A stretch of DNA of 64,000 bases from the NCBI RefSeq assembly GCF_001422665.1, contig NZ_LMLU01000001.1:1235583-1299582 (forward strand). The letters are read 5' to 3'. This stretch comes from Arthrobacter sp. Leaf234 (GTDB lineage: Bacteria; Actinomycetota; Actinomycetes; Actinomycetales; Micrococcaceae). This document shows positions 33,481-45,103 of the stretch, piece by piece. The notes under the pieces were generated by a model, which did no database searches, was not told the origin of the DNA, and saw only the letters and a program-made list of their open reading frames with translations. How positions within the stretch are numbered: the stretch's first letter is position 1; each line of letters begins with the position of its first letter. The translations under genes and the position numbers were made by a program.

Positions 33481-34072
33481 GTGGAGGGCGGGATCGTCGG
33501 CGATGCCCGCACCAGCGATCCCCTGCGCGACGACCTGCAGGCAGCGCACGTCCAGCTCGAGGTCCTGCCCGGGATGAGCCGGCAGGGCATCGCCTCGGCG
33601 CTCCTGGCCTTCGCCGAGCAGCAGCTCAGGCTGCGGGGGCGGACCACCATCATGTCCTGGTGCGAGGCGCGGATGGACGTCGACGGGGATGCAGGTGCGG
33701 AAGGGCGCGTGGCCGCGGTCGAGCGGCTCGTTCCACCCACCGGCGCGGGATGGTACCCCGCCGCCGAGCCCGCCGCCCGTCCGGCGGCCGGCAGGGGGTC
33801 CGACCTCGTGCAGGTCGATCGTCAGAGCGTCCTGCACTTGGCGGACGTCCGGTCGGATCGAGGCCCGCCGTCGTCCACCAGGAGGAGACTCTGGTCCTCG
33901 ACGAGCACCGCGGGCACCGCCTCGGCAGTGGCTGAAGGCGAGCAATCTGCGGCGTGCAGCGGACAGCTGGGCCGATGCCGAGCGCACCTACACCTGGAAC
34001 GCCGAGGAGAACAGCTTCATGGTGGAGGTGAACGTGGGCCTCGGCTTCAGGCCGTCAGGCCGCACCGCGGGG
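33481..34072 (+). pseudogene. Decayed GNAT acetyltransferase gene
   Basis: Fragments of one GNAT protein appear in three reading frames in order. First, VLPGMSRQGIASALLAFAEQQ, GRTTIMSWCEARMD and a later VDRQSVLHLADVR; then ETLVLDEHRGHRLG in another frame; then WLKASNLRRAADSW and YTWNAEENSFMVEVNVGLGF in a third, ending at a stop near 34072. No start codon or intact N-terminus is left, and residues expected between VLHLADVR and the middle fragment are missing. Each fragment alone is GNAT-like, so at least two frameshifts and a deletion are needed. It lies between the rplA terminator and the rplJ promoter. Confidence 0.8.
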
Positions 34073-34098
34073 TGACAGTTGCCCGGTCCTGAGTCGAT

Positions 34099-34127
34099 TT
34101 GGTGGCGGCGGTGCAGTCCCGTATGCT
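34099..34127 (+). promoter_or_regulatory. Promoter for rplJ-rplL
   Basis: TTGGTG (34099-34104), 17-base spacer, TATGCT (34122-34127). It gives a leader of over 200 nt before rplJ. Confidence 0.7.
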
Positions 34128-34133
34128 CGAGAG

Positions 34134-34313
34134 ACCAAAGACCGTCGGTCGATCCCCCTCCGCTTCCCTCTCCTGTTTAGGTACGGGTCGGTGAAGAAGG
34201 AGAAGGATCCGAAAGTTCCCGTCAGGGACGGCCTACGCAGGTGAACGAAGCTCCTCTCCGCGGATCACCTCCGCGTCGAGCCAAGCCCCGTGCATCTGCG
34301 CGGGGCGTTTTTT
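34134..34313 (+). promoter_or_regulatory. L10 leader (autoregulatory mRNA region)
   Basis: The untranslated stretch between the promoter and rplJ contains structured, conserved-looking sequence (CCGAAAGTTCCCGTCAGGGA, CAGGTGAACGAAGCTC) and ends in a hairpin with six Ts. In many bacteria L10-(L12)n binds such a leader and lowers rplJL expression; a terminator at its end suggests transcriptional attenuation. Assignment is by position and layout, not by a covariance search. Confidence 0.65.
34285..34313 (+). terminator. Attenuator in the rplJ leader
   Basis: GCCCCG / CGGGGC stem with a ten-base loop followed by GTTTTTT (T-run 34308-34313), 44 bp before the rplJ start. It has the best U-tract in the window. 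Confidence 0.8.
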
Positions 34314-34356
34314 ATGGGAGCAGGAAAACCGGCGCATATTCCCCGGAAGGAGGGTT

Positions 34357-34956
34357 ATGGCAACGCCAACAAAGGTTTCTGCAGTGGATGAGATCACCAC
34401 CGATTTCAAGGACTCCACCGCGGCTGTCCTGACCGAATACCGCGGGCTCACCGTTGCTCAGCTCAAGGAACTGCGTCGCGCCCTGGGTGCGGACACGAAG
34501 TTCTCGGTCGTCAAGAACACCCTGACGGGCATCGCGGCGAAGGAAGCAGGCATCGACGCGTTCGACGGCCAGCTGTCCGGACCCACCGCGATCGCCTTCA
34601 TCAAGGGTGACGCCGTCGCTGCAGCCAAGAGCCTCACGGATTTCGCGAAAGCCAACCCGAAGCTCGTCATCAAGACTGGAATCTTCGAGGGCAAGGCCCT
34701 CGACGCATCCGAGGTCATCGCCCTGGCGGCCCTCGAATCGCGTGAACTCCAGCTCGCCCGGGTGGCTGGTGTCCTCAAGGCACCGATGTCCGCTCTGGCC
34801 CGCACCGTCGATGCACTGCGCATCAAGCTCGAAGAGGGAACTGGTGCTGCACCCGCAGCGGACGCCGATCCTTCTGCTGCCGAGGAAGCTGCTGCACCCG
34901 CAGAAGCTGCCGCGGAGGCTCCCGCCGAGGAAGCCGCAGCAACCGAAGCGAACTAG
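34357..34956 (+). CDS. rplJ: Ribosomal protein L10
   Basis: 199 residues; anchors L7/L12 dimers at the stalk base. The core shows LTEYRGLTVAQLKELRRAL and FSVVKNTLTGIAAKEAG; the C-terminus is an Ala/Glu/Pro-rich tail of about 35 residues (AAEEAAAPAEAAAEAPAEE), longer than in E. coli. GGAAGGAGGG lies six bases upstream of ATG 34357, a very strong ribosome-binding site. Paired with rplL. Confidence 0.98.
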   Translation: MATPTKVSAVDEITTDFKDSTAAVLTEYRGLTVAQLKELRRALGADTKFSVVKNTLTGIAAKEAGIDAFDGQLSGPTAIAFIKGDAVAAAKSLTDFAKANPKLVIKTGIFEGKALDASEVIALAALESRELQLARVAGVLKAPMSALARTVDALRIKLEEGTGAAPAADADPSAAEEAAAPAEAAAEAPAEEAAATEAN

Positions 34957-35013
34957 TTTCCCTTCGTCCACATACTGAAGGTGCCGTGCACCACTAAAGG
35001 AAGGACGCCTCCC

Positions 35014-35391
35014 ATGGCGAAGCTCACCAACGAAGAGCTCATTGAAGCTTTCAAGGAACTGTCCATCATTGAACTCTCGGACTTCGTGAAGCTGTTCGAG
35101 GAGACCTTCGATGTCACCGCCGCTGCAGTTGCAGTTGCAGGCCCCGCCGGTGGCGGAGCCGAGGCCGAGGCCGAGGAGCAGACCGCTTTCGACGTCATCC
35201 TCGAAGCTGCCGGCGACAAGAAGATCGCAGTGATCAAGGAAGTCCGCGCGCTCACCTCGCTGGGCCTCAAGGAAGCCAAGGACGTTGTCGACAGCGCTCC
35301 CAAGGCCGTCCTCGAAGGAGCCACCAAGGAAGCTGCAGAGAAGGCCAAGGAGTCCCTCGAGGCTGCCGGCGCCACCGTCACCCTCAAGTAG
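35014..35391 (+). CDS. rplL: Ribosomal protein L7/L12
   Basis: 125 residues: N-terminal dimerisation part ([21 protein letters not shown]), Ala/Gly/Glu hinge, and the factor-binding C-terminal domain EKTAFDV-like [20 protein letters not shown] with [20 protein letters not shown]. It recruits EF-Tu and EF-G. ATG 35014 follows AAAGGAAGGA; the earlier in-frame start at 34981 is not used. A strong terminator follows. Confidence 0.98.
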   Translation: MAKLTNEELIEAFKELSIIELSDFVKLFEETFDVTAAAVAVAGPAGGGAEAEAEEQTAFDVILEAAGDKKIAVIKEVRALTSLGLKEAKDVVDSAPKAVLEGATKEAAEKAKESLEAAGATVTLK

Positions 35392-35441
35392 TACCCCTGC
35401 TCCGCGGACCGGCCCCGTCGCCGGTTCCGCTGCAGGACAGC

Positions 35442-35477
35442 AGAAGAGCCCCGTTTCTCACGAAGCGGGGCTCTTCT
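35442..35477. terminator. Terminator between rplL and the thiolase gene
   Basis: Stem AGAAGAGCCCCG / CGGGGCTCTTCT with a 12-base loop that can pair further; CTCGTTGTC follows. It can serve rplL and the convergent thiolase gene. Confidence 0.8.
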
Positions 35478-35515
35478 CGTTGTCACCGGTACAGGCGTCC
35501 GGCTGCGTCAGCGGC

Positions 35516-36715
35516 CTAGCGCCACAGCAGGACGGCCTCGCCCTGACCGCCGCCGCCGCAGAGGCTGACGGCCGAACGGCCGGAACCCCGGCGCGCCAGC
35601 TCCATCGCCGCGTGCAGGGCGAGGCGTGTACCCGAGGCGCCGATGGGGTGCCCCAGGGCTATCGCCCCGCCATGGATGTTGCACTGCTCGTGGGGGTAGT
35701 CCAGATCCTTGAGGGACTGCACCGCGACGGATCCGAAGGCCTCGTTGATCTCGATGAAGTCGAGGTCGGCGGTGCTCCAGCCGGCGCGGCCGAGCGCCTG
35801 CAGGATGGCCGCCGACGGCTGCGAGTGGAGCGTGTTGTCGGGCCCGGCCACCTGGCCGGGCGAGCCGACGACGGCGAGTACCACCAGGCCGGCCTCGTCC
35901 GCCTGCGCCCTGGTCATGAGGACGAGGGCCGCAGCGCCGTCGGACAGCGGGGACGAGTTCCCGGCCGTGATGGCGCCATCGGCATTGAAGGCCGGCCGCA
36001 GCGTCGCGAGGGACTCGACGGTGGTGGAGGGCCGGATCCCCTCGTCACTGGTCAGGACGATGTCGTCGCCCTTCCGCCGGACGACGGTGACGGGCACGAT
36101 CTCCTCCGCGAGGATCCCACTCCCGGTCGCAGCAGCAGCCCGCTGGTGCGACGCGGCGGCGACGGCATCCTGCGCCGCCCGGTCGATCTCGAGGCGCACG
36201 TTGCCCCGCTCCGTCGAGGCGCCCATCGAGTCGTTGTCGAAGGCGTCGGTCAGGCCGTCGTGTGCCACTGAATCGAGCGCCTGGATGGAGCCGTAGTTCC
36301 AGCCCTGCCGTGAGCCGGGCAGGAGGTGCGGGCCCCGTGTCATGGACTCCTGGCCGCCGGCGACGACGACGCGCGCTTCGCCGCTGCGGATGAGCCGGGC
36401 CGCGTCGATGACCGCGGTCAGGCCGGAGAGGCACACCTTGTTGAGGGTCACGGCAGGAACGTCCCACGGGATGCCCGCGCGGACGGCGGACTGGCGGGCG
36501 GGGTTCTGGCCGCAGCCCGCCTGGACCACGTGACCCATGATGACCGCGTCCACGCTCCCGGGGTCGACGCCCGAGCGCTCCATCGCGGCGGAGATGGCGA
36601 GGGCTCCGAGGTCGACGGCGGTGAAGGAGGCGAGCTGGCCGTTGAGGCGTCCGAGGGGTGTCCGGGCGCCGCCGACGATGACGACGTCGTGGGGGGCCGG
36701 CGTGGGTGTCGCCAT
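35516..36715 (-). CDS. Acetyl-CoA C-acyltransferase (thiolase)
   Basis: 399 residues with all thiolase catalytic parts: nucleophilic Cys in NKVCLSGLTAVIDAARLI, His in LGHPIGASGTRLALH, second Cys in SLCGGGGQGEAVLL, and Asn in EINEAFGSVAV. Such enzymes condense two acetyl-CoA to acetoacetyl-CoA or run the reverse in beta-oxidation. Length and sequence fit biosynthetic AtoB/PhaA types, but there is no mevalonate or polyhydroxybutyrate gene nearby to decide. It has its own -10 box (TAAGGT, 36755-36760). Convergent with rplL. Confidence 0.92.
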   Translation of the reverse strand: MATPTPAPHDVVIVGGARTPLGRLNGQLASFTAVDLGALAISAAMERSGVDPGSVDAVIMGHVVQAGCGQNPARQSAVRAGIPWDVPAVTLNKVCLSGLTAVIDAARLIRSGEARVVVAGGQESMTRGPHLLPGSRQGWNYGSIQALDSVAHDGLTDAFDNDSMGASTERGNVRLEIDRAAQDAVAAASHQRAAAATGSGILAEEIVPVTVVRRKGDDIVLTSDEGIRPSTTVESLATLRPAFNADGAITAGNSSPLSDGAAALVLMTRAQADEAGLVVLAVVGSPGQVAGPDNTLHSQPSAAILQALGRAGWSTADLDFIEINEAFGSVAVQSLKDLDYPHEQCNIHGGAIALGHPIGASGTRLALHAAMELARRGSGRSAVSLCGGGGQGEAVLLWR

Positions 36716-36754
36716 GGCGAGACTCTCTTTCGTCGTTGAAATGGTGCCGCTCCA

Positions 36755-36760
36755 ACCTTA
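36755..36760 (-). promoter_or_regulatory. -10 box for the thiolase gene
   Basis: Minus-strand CCGCCTAAGGTTGG, between the idi stop and the thiolase start; leader about 33 nt. Confidence 0.4.
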
Positions 36761-36777
36761 GGCGGTGAGGGCCACGA

Positions 36778-37404
36778 TCAGACGGTGTCGCGCGGACCCG
36801 GCCCGTCGGCGCCCTCGGGGTAGAGCAGGGGCAACTGCAGTGTGAGCCACGGCGAGAACGCCCAGGGCGTCGCGGTGACGGCCCGCACCAATTCGGCGGC
36901 GTCCACCCACTGCACGTCCATCACCTCGTCCGGCAGGGGAGCCGGCGCACTGTCGGCGACGGCGGTGTACACGGGGCAGATCTCGTTCTCGACGATCCCG
37001 GAGGCGTCCACCGCGCGGTACCGGAAGTCGGGGAGTGCCGGGCGGATGTCCCGGACCGTGAAGCCGAGCTCCTGGGCCGCGCGTCGCGTGACGGCGTCCT
37101 CGAAGGCCTCACCCGGTGCCGGGTGCCCGCAGAAGGAATTCGTCCACACTCCCGGCCACGCCTTCTTGCTGAGAGCGCGGCGGGTCACGAGGATGCGGCC
37201 GGCGTCGTCGAAGACATGCGTGGAGAAGGCGAGGTGGAGCGGGGTGTCCAGGGTGTGGACGGTGGCCTTCTCGTGCGTCCCGATGGCGGAGCCGTCCTCG
37301 GCGAGCAGCACCACGACCTCGGTGGCGGACGTCCGGCCGCTGTCCCGGCCGTCGCGGGCGGAGCCCTGCCCGATGGTTCCTGCTTCGCTCGCCATGATCG
37401 GCAC
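36778..37404 (-). CDS. idi: Isopentenyl-diphosphate isomerase, type 1
   Basis: Interconverts IPP and DMAPP, providing the starter for prenyl chains. The 208-residue protein has the Nudix-like Idi core with catalytic Cys in TNSFCGHP and Glu in VENEICPVY, plus the metal-binding HLAFSTHVFDD region and WPGVW. Start is GTG 37404 (GGAAATGA upstream) or ATG 37395 three codons in. It is divergent from crtE-crtB-crtI across 139 bp, so precursor supply and carotenoid genes share a regulatory region. Confidence 0.93.
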   Translation of the reverse strand: MPIMASEAGTIGQGSARDGRDSGRTSATEVVVLLAEDGSAIGTHEKATVHTLDTPLHLAFSTHVFDDAGRILVTRRALSKKAWPGVWTNSFCGHPAPGEAFEDAVTRRAAQELGFTVRDIRPALPDFRYRAVDASGIVENEICPVYTAVADSAPAPLPDEVMDVQWVDAAELVRAVTATPWAFSPWLTLQLPLLYPEGADGPGPRDTV

Positions 37405-37533
37405 TCATTTCCGCTGGTCGTCGGTTGCCCGGTGATCGCCCGCGCCGTGCGCACGCACGCTGTCCGCTGCGTGGCGGTGATCGGTCCGGCTGCATTCGCC
37501 CCGCGTTTCGTCAGGGGCGCCCTTCTCGTTGTT

Positions 37534-37539
37534 TACTTT
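37534..37539 (+). promoter_or_regulatory. -10 box for crtE-crtB-crtI
   Basis: TACTTT in the AT-rich GTTGTTTACTTTACCT island directly before the crtE ATG codons at 37544 and 37550. It predicts a leaderless or nearly leaderless mRNA, and the island may hold an operator. No clear -35. Confidence 0.4.
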
Positions 37540-37543
37540 ACCT

Positions 37544-38611
37544 ATGGACATGGACACTCTGCTGGTCGAGCCCGTCGGGCTCGAGCAGGTCGAGGGTGCG
37601 CTCGACCGGCTCTTCGATGAATCGAAGGTCCGGGCGGCGAAGGTGGGCCCCGGCTACCACGGCCTGTGGGAGACCCTCGAACGCTGCACCGCCGGGGGCA
37701 AGCGATTCCGGCCCCGGCTCGTCATGTCCGCCTACCAGATGCTCGGTGGCCGCGACCTCGACAATGCAGCCGGGGTGGGCGCGGCCTTCGAATTGCTGCA
37801 CACCGCACTGATCGTGCACGACGACGTCATCGACCGCGACTTCGTCCGCAGGGGGATCCCGAACGTCTCCGGTCGCTATCGCAGCATCGCCGAGTCGGCC
37901 GGCATGTCGCCCGAGGCGGCCCGCCACGTCGGTTTCTCCGCCGGTGTCATCGCCGGGGACCTGGCCCTGTCGAACGCCTACCGCCTGCTAGAGCGCGTCG
38001 AGGCGCCGCCGGCCGTACGGCGCAGGCTCGGCGAGATCCTCGACGAAGCGGTCTTCGCCTCGGCGGCGGGCGAGTTCCTCGACATCGAGACGTCGCTCGA
38101 CCGCTCCATGCCCCCGCTCGAGGACATCGTCCAGATGGCCCGGCTGAAGACCTCCGTGTACTCCTTCGAGGGCCCCTTGCAGGCCGGTGCCGTCCTGGCC
38201 GGTGCCGAGGAGGAAGTGGTCGACCGGCTGGGCGACTTCGGGCGCGACGCGGGGATCGCCTACCAGATCGCGGACGACCTCCTCGGGGTGTTCGGCAACG
38301 AGACCCGCACGGGCAAGACCAACTGGGGCGACCTGCGCGAGGGCAAGCGCACGGCCCTGCTCTCCTACGTCTCCTCCCGCCCCGAGTGGGAGAGCATCTC
38401 CGCGCTCATCGGCACGCCGGGCATGTCCGCCGCCGAGGCCGACTACGTGAGGCGTGTCCTCGTCGAGAGCGGAGCGAAGGACTACTCGGCGGACCTCGCG
38501 GCGGACTACGCGTCGCGGGCCCGGACCCACCTCGAGTCCGACGTCGTGCCGTCCGCCCTCCGGTCCGCCCTCGAGCCGGTCGTGTCCGCCGTCGTGGACC
38601 GGGTTCACTAG
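37544..38611 (+). CDS. crtE: Geranylgeranyl diphosphate synthase
   Basis: Adds IPP units to make C20-PP for carotenoids. About 355 residues of the polyprenyl synthetase family: GGKRFRPRLVMSAYQ, first Asp-rich motif LIVHDDVIDRDFVRRG, and second motif YQIADDLLGVFGNE with GKTNWGDLREGKRT. Starts at ATG 37544, with ATG 37550 and an upstream TTG 37529 as alternatives; the nearby -10 box favours the ATGs. Its stop is immediately followed by the GTG of crtB. Confidence 0.92.
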   Translation: MDMDTLLVEPVGLEQVEGALDRLFDESKVRAAKVGPGYHGLWETLERCTAGGKRFRPRLVMSAYQMLGGRDLDNAAGVGAAFELLHTALIVHDDVIDRDFVRRGIPNVSGRYRSIAESAGMSPEAARHVGFSAGVIAGDLALSNAYRLLERVEAPPAVRRRLGEILDEAVFASAAGEFLDIETSLDRSMPPLEDIVQMARLKTSVYSFEGPLQAGAVLAGAEEEVVDRLGDFGRDAGIAYQIADDLLGVFGNETRTGKTNWGDLREGKRTALLSYVSSRPEWESISALIGTPGMSAAEADYVRRVLVESGAKDYSADLAADYASRARTHLESDVVPSALRSALEPVVSAVVDRVH

Positions 38612-39511
38612 GTGGGCGTCGAGGACTCGCTCGCCCGCTACAACGCGGCTGCACTGAAGACCTCCGCCGAGGTCATCCGCTGCTACTCGACGTCGTTCGG
38701 CATGGCGTCCCGCATCCTCGATCGCACCACGCGGAGCCACATCGAGGCCGTCTATGCGCTGGTGCGCGTGGCGGACGAGATTGTGGACGGCGCCGCGGCC
38801 GGGGCGGGCCTCTCCGCGGACGTCGTGGAGCAGTTGCTCGACGGCCTCGAGCGTGACACCGAGACGGCCATGGCCACGGGATACAGCGCCAACCTCGTGG
38901 TGCACGCCTTCGCGGTCACGGCCCGGACCACCGGCATCGGCACGGAGCTCACCCGTCCGTTCTTCGCCTCCATGCGCGCCGACATCACGCAGAGCGAGCA
39001 CGACCAGGAGTCCTTCGACCGGTACGTCTACGGATCGGCGGAGGTCGTCGGCCTGATGTGCCTGCGGGCGTTCCTCGTCGGACGGCGCGTGACCGCGGAG
39101 GAGGACGCCGTGCTCGTGGACGGCGCGCGCCACCTCGGGGCCGCGTTCCAGAAGATCAACTTCCTGCGCGACCTCGCGGAGGACTTCTCCACCCTCGGCC
39201 GCAGCTATTTCCCGGGCGTCCGTCCGGGGAACTTCACCGAAGCGGACAAGCTCCGACTCCTCGCGGACATCGACGAGGATCTCCGCATCTCCGCCGCGGC
39301 CCTCCCGGGCCTGCCTGCCACCCCCCGCCGCGCCGTCGCCCTCGCCCAGGGCCTGTTCACCGAACTCGCCCTGCGGCTGAGGCGGACTCCGGCCGACGAC
39401 CTGCTCAGGGCACGGATCCGGGTTCCCAATCTGGTGAAGTTCCGCATCATGGCGAAAGCCTTCACCGGTCGCGCGGTACCGGAACTCGCCGCGCAGGAGA
39501 GGACGGCATGA
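38612..39511 (+). CDS. crtB: Phytoene synthase
   Basis: Joins two GGPP head to head into phytoene. 299 residues with the squalene/phytoene synthase signatures: CYSTSFGMASRIL, the first Asp-rich motif VRVADEIVDG and the second NFLRDLAEDFSTLGRSYFP. GTG 38612 abuts the crtE stop with no gap, and the last bases overlap the crtI ATG (ATGA), so all three genes are one translationally linked operon. Confidence 0.95.
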   Translation: MGVEDSLARYNAAALKTSAEVIRCYSTSFGMASRILDRTTRSHIEAVYALVRVADEIVDGAAAGAGLSADVVEQLLDGLERDTETAMATGYSANLVVHAFAVTARTTGIGTELTRPFFASMRADITQSEHDQESFDRYVYGSAEVVGLMCLRAFLVGRRVTAEEDAVLVDGARHLGAAFQKINFLRDLAEDFSTLGRSYFPGVRPGNFTEADKLRLLADIDEDLRISAAALPGLPATPRRAVALAQGLFTELALRLRRTPADDLLRARIRVPNLVKFRIMAKAFTGRAVPELAAQERTA

Positions 39512-41127
39512 CAACCGAGCAGAACGGACGTGCGCGCGTGGGCGGACAGGACGTCGTCGTGATCGGCGGCGGGATCGGCGGACTGGCGACGGCGGCGCTC
39601 CTCGCGCGTGAGGGCCACGACGTGACGCTGCTCGAGAAGCGCGACCAGGTCGGCGGACGCGCGGGATCGTGGGAACACGACGGCTTCCGCTTCGACACCG
39701 GGCCGTCCTGGTACCTGATGCCCGAGGTGATCGACCACTTCTTCAGGATGATGGGTACGAGCGCCGCGAAGGAACTGGACCTCCGGCTGCTCGACCCCGG
39801 CTACCGCGTGATGTTCGAGCAGGGCGGCTCCGTCGACGTGCCCGCCGAACGCGAGGCGGTGACCAAGCTCTTCGAGTCGATGGAGGAGGGCGCGGGGGAG
39901 CAGCTGTCGAAGTACCTCGACTCCGCCGAGGACGCCTACGAGATCGCGAAGAAGCGCTTCCTCTACTCGACCTTCCAGTCCTTCCTGCCGTTCGTCCGGC
40001 CGGACGTCCTCAGGCGGCTCCCGCGCATCGGCTCGCTCCTGCTGCAGCCGCTGCAGTCCTTCGTCGAGAAGCGCTTCAAGGATCCGAGGATCCAGCAGAT
40101 CCTCGGTTACCCGGCCGTGTTCCTCGGCAGTTCGCCGTTCGACGCGCCGAGCATGTACCACCTCATGAGCCATCTCGACCTCGACGACGGCGTCCTCTAT
40201 CCGATGGGCGGCTTCACCACGCTGGTCGAGGCGATGCAGCGCGTGGCGGTGGCGGCCGGCGTGACGATCCGGACGGGCGCCGACGTCGTCTCGATCGACA
40301 CCGATCCCCGGACACCGGGCCGGTCGCCGCTGGACCGCAGGGCGGCATCGGTGCGGTCGGTGACGTACCGGTCCGCGGGAGCGGCCACGACGCTCGACGC
40401 CGACATCGTCGTCTCCGCCGCGGACCTCCACCACACCGAGACCACGCTGCTGCCCACGCCCCTGCAGACCTATCCCGAGAAGTACTGGGAGAAGCGCGTC
40501 CCCGGTCCGAGCGCCCTGCTGCTCTACCTCGGCGTCCGGGGGAGCCTGCCGCAGCTCGAGCACCACACACTGCTGTTCACCACGGACTGGCGCGACAATT
40601 TCGGCCGGATCTTCGGCAAGGAGACCTCGGTGCCGTCACCGGCGTCGCTCTACGTCTGCCGCCCGAGCGCGACCGACGGCTCCGTGGCGCCGGAGGGGCA
40701 CGAGAACGTCTTCGTCCTGGTGCCGATCCCCGCTGACGTGACCATCGGCAAGGGCGGGCTGGATCGCGGGGGAGACGCCCGGGTCGAGGAGATCGCCGAC
40801 GAGGTCATCGCGCAGATCTCCGGGTGGGCGGGGATCCCGGACCTGGCGGAGCGGATCGTGGTCCGGCGCAGCTACGGTCCCCAGGACTTCGCCACCGACC
40901 TGAATGCCTGGCGCGGGACGAGCCTCGGGCCGGCGCACATCCTGAAGCAGAGTGCCTTCTTCCGCGGTTCGAACCGGAGCGAGAAGGTCGCCAACCTCTT
41001 CTACGCGGGCAGTTCCACGGTGCCGGGCATCGGGATCCCGATGTGCCTGATCAGTGCCGAGCTGATGGTGAAGCGGCTGCGTGGGGACACGAGTACGGGA
41101 CCCCTGCCGGAGCCGGCGCTCGGCTAG
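39508..41127 (+). CDS. crtI: Phytoene desaturase
   Basis: Desaturates phytoene to lycopene using FAD. 539 residues: VVVIGGGIGGLATAALLARE, the DQVGGRAGSWEHDGFRFDTG segment with TGPSWYLMPEV after it, and the C-terminal NLFYAGSSTVPGIGIPMCLI flavin motif, all typical of bacterial CrtI. It ends the crtE-B-I operon. Lycopene would be the substrate of the elongase at 20712. No lycopene cyclase gene follows, in line with an acyclic C50 end product. Confidence 0.95.
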   Translation: MTTEQNGRARVGGQDVVVIGGGIGGLATAALLAREGHDVTLLEKRDQVGGRAGSWEHDGFRFDTGPSWYLMPEVIDHFFRMMGTSAAKELDLRLLDPGYRVMFEQGGSVDVPAEREAVTKLFESMEEGAGEQLSKYLDSAEDAYEIAKKRFLYSTFQSFLPFVRPDVLRRLPRIGSLLLQPLQSFVEKRFKDPRIQQILGYPAVFLGSSPFDAPSMYHLMSHLDLDDGVLYPMGGFTTLVEAMQRVAVAAGVTIRTGADVVSIDTDPRTPGRSPLDRRAASVRSVTYRSAGAATTLDADIVVSAADLHHTETTLLPTPLQTYPEKYWEKRVPGPSALLLYLGVRGSLPQLEHHTLLFTTDWRDNFGRIFGKETSVPSPASLYVCRPSATDGSVAPEGHENVFVLVPIPADVTIGKGGLDRGGDARVEEIADEVIAQISGWAGIPDLAERIVVRRSYGPQDFATDLNAWRGTSLGPAHILKQSAFFRGSNRSEKVANLFYAGSSTVPGIGIPMCLISAELMVKRLRGDTSTGPLPEPALG

Positions 41128-41191
41128 GCTGCGCGCCGATCTCGCTCCTCCCGGGCGCGGCGGGCTTGACGGTGATGGGGGAGAAGCGCTA

Positions 41192-41221
41192 TTGGACTTA
41201 ACGCTGCGCGTGCCGTAGTGT
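41192..41221 (+). promoter_or_regulatory. Promoter for rpoB-rpoC
   Basis: TTGGAC (41192-41197), 18-base spacer, TAGTGT (41216-41221). A second possible -10 (GTAGACT, 41322-41328) lies closer to the gene without a clear -35. The 277-bp gap between crtI and rpoB holds nothing else recognisable. Confidence 0.55.
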
Positions 41222-41419
41222 AGGTCTTTGCGTCTTCCCTCTGAACCTCAGCCTTCATATAGCGGTGGGCTTTGCTCTGCTCTCGTCGTTCTACCTGGCC
41301 ACCTGGTTGGGAATCGCGCGAGTAGACTCCGGTGAGCACTGAGATCCCCGCAGCATCCTGCGGTGGCGGTGCCGAGGCGAGGGCGCTGACAAGCCTGACG
41401 GTCTGTGGAAGGATCCCTC

Positions 41420-44929
<3,510 letters not shown>

Positions 44930-45103
44930 GTTTCAGGACGCCGTACCGGCGTTCGAACGGGGCCAACGAAATTTCCGCGGCCGCGAGCGGCCTTGAAATA
45001 TTGAAGGCCCCTTCCTCGAACACCGGTACGGCATCCGCCCGGCTTTCCGCCGCACCCCATAAGACTTCAAGAATTTAGAGAACAAAGAGAGAACAGGGAC
45101 CCT

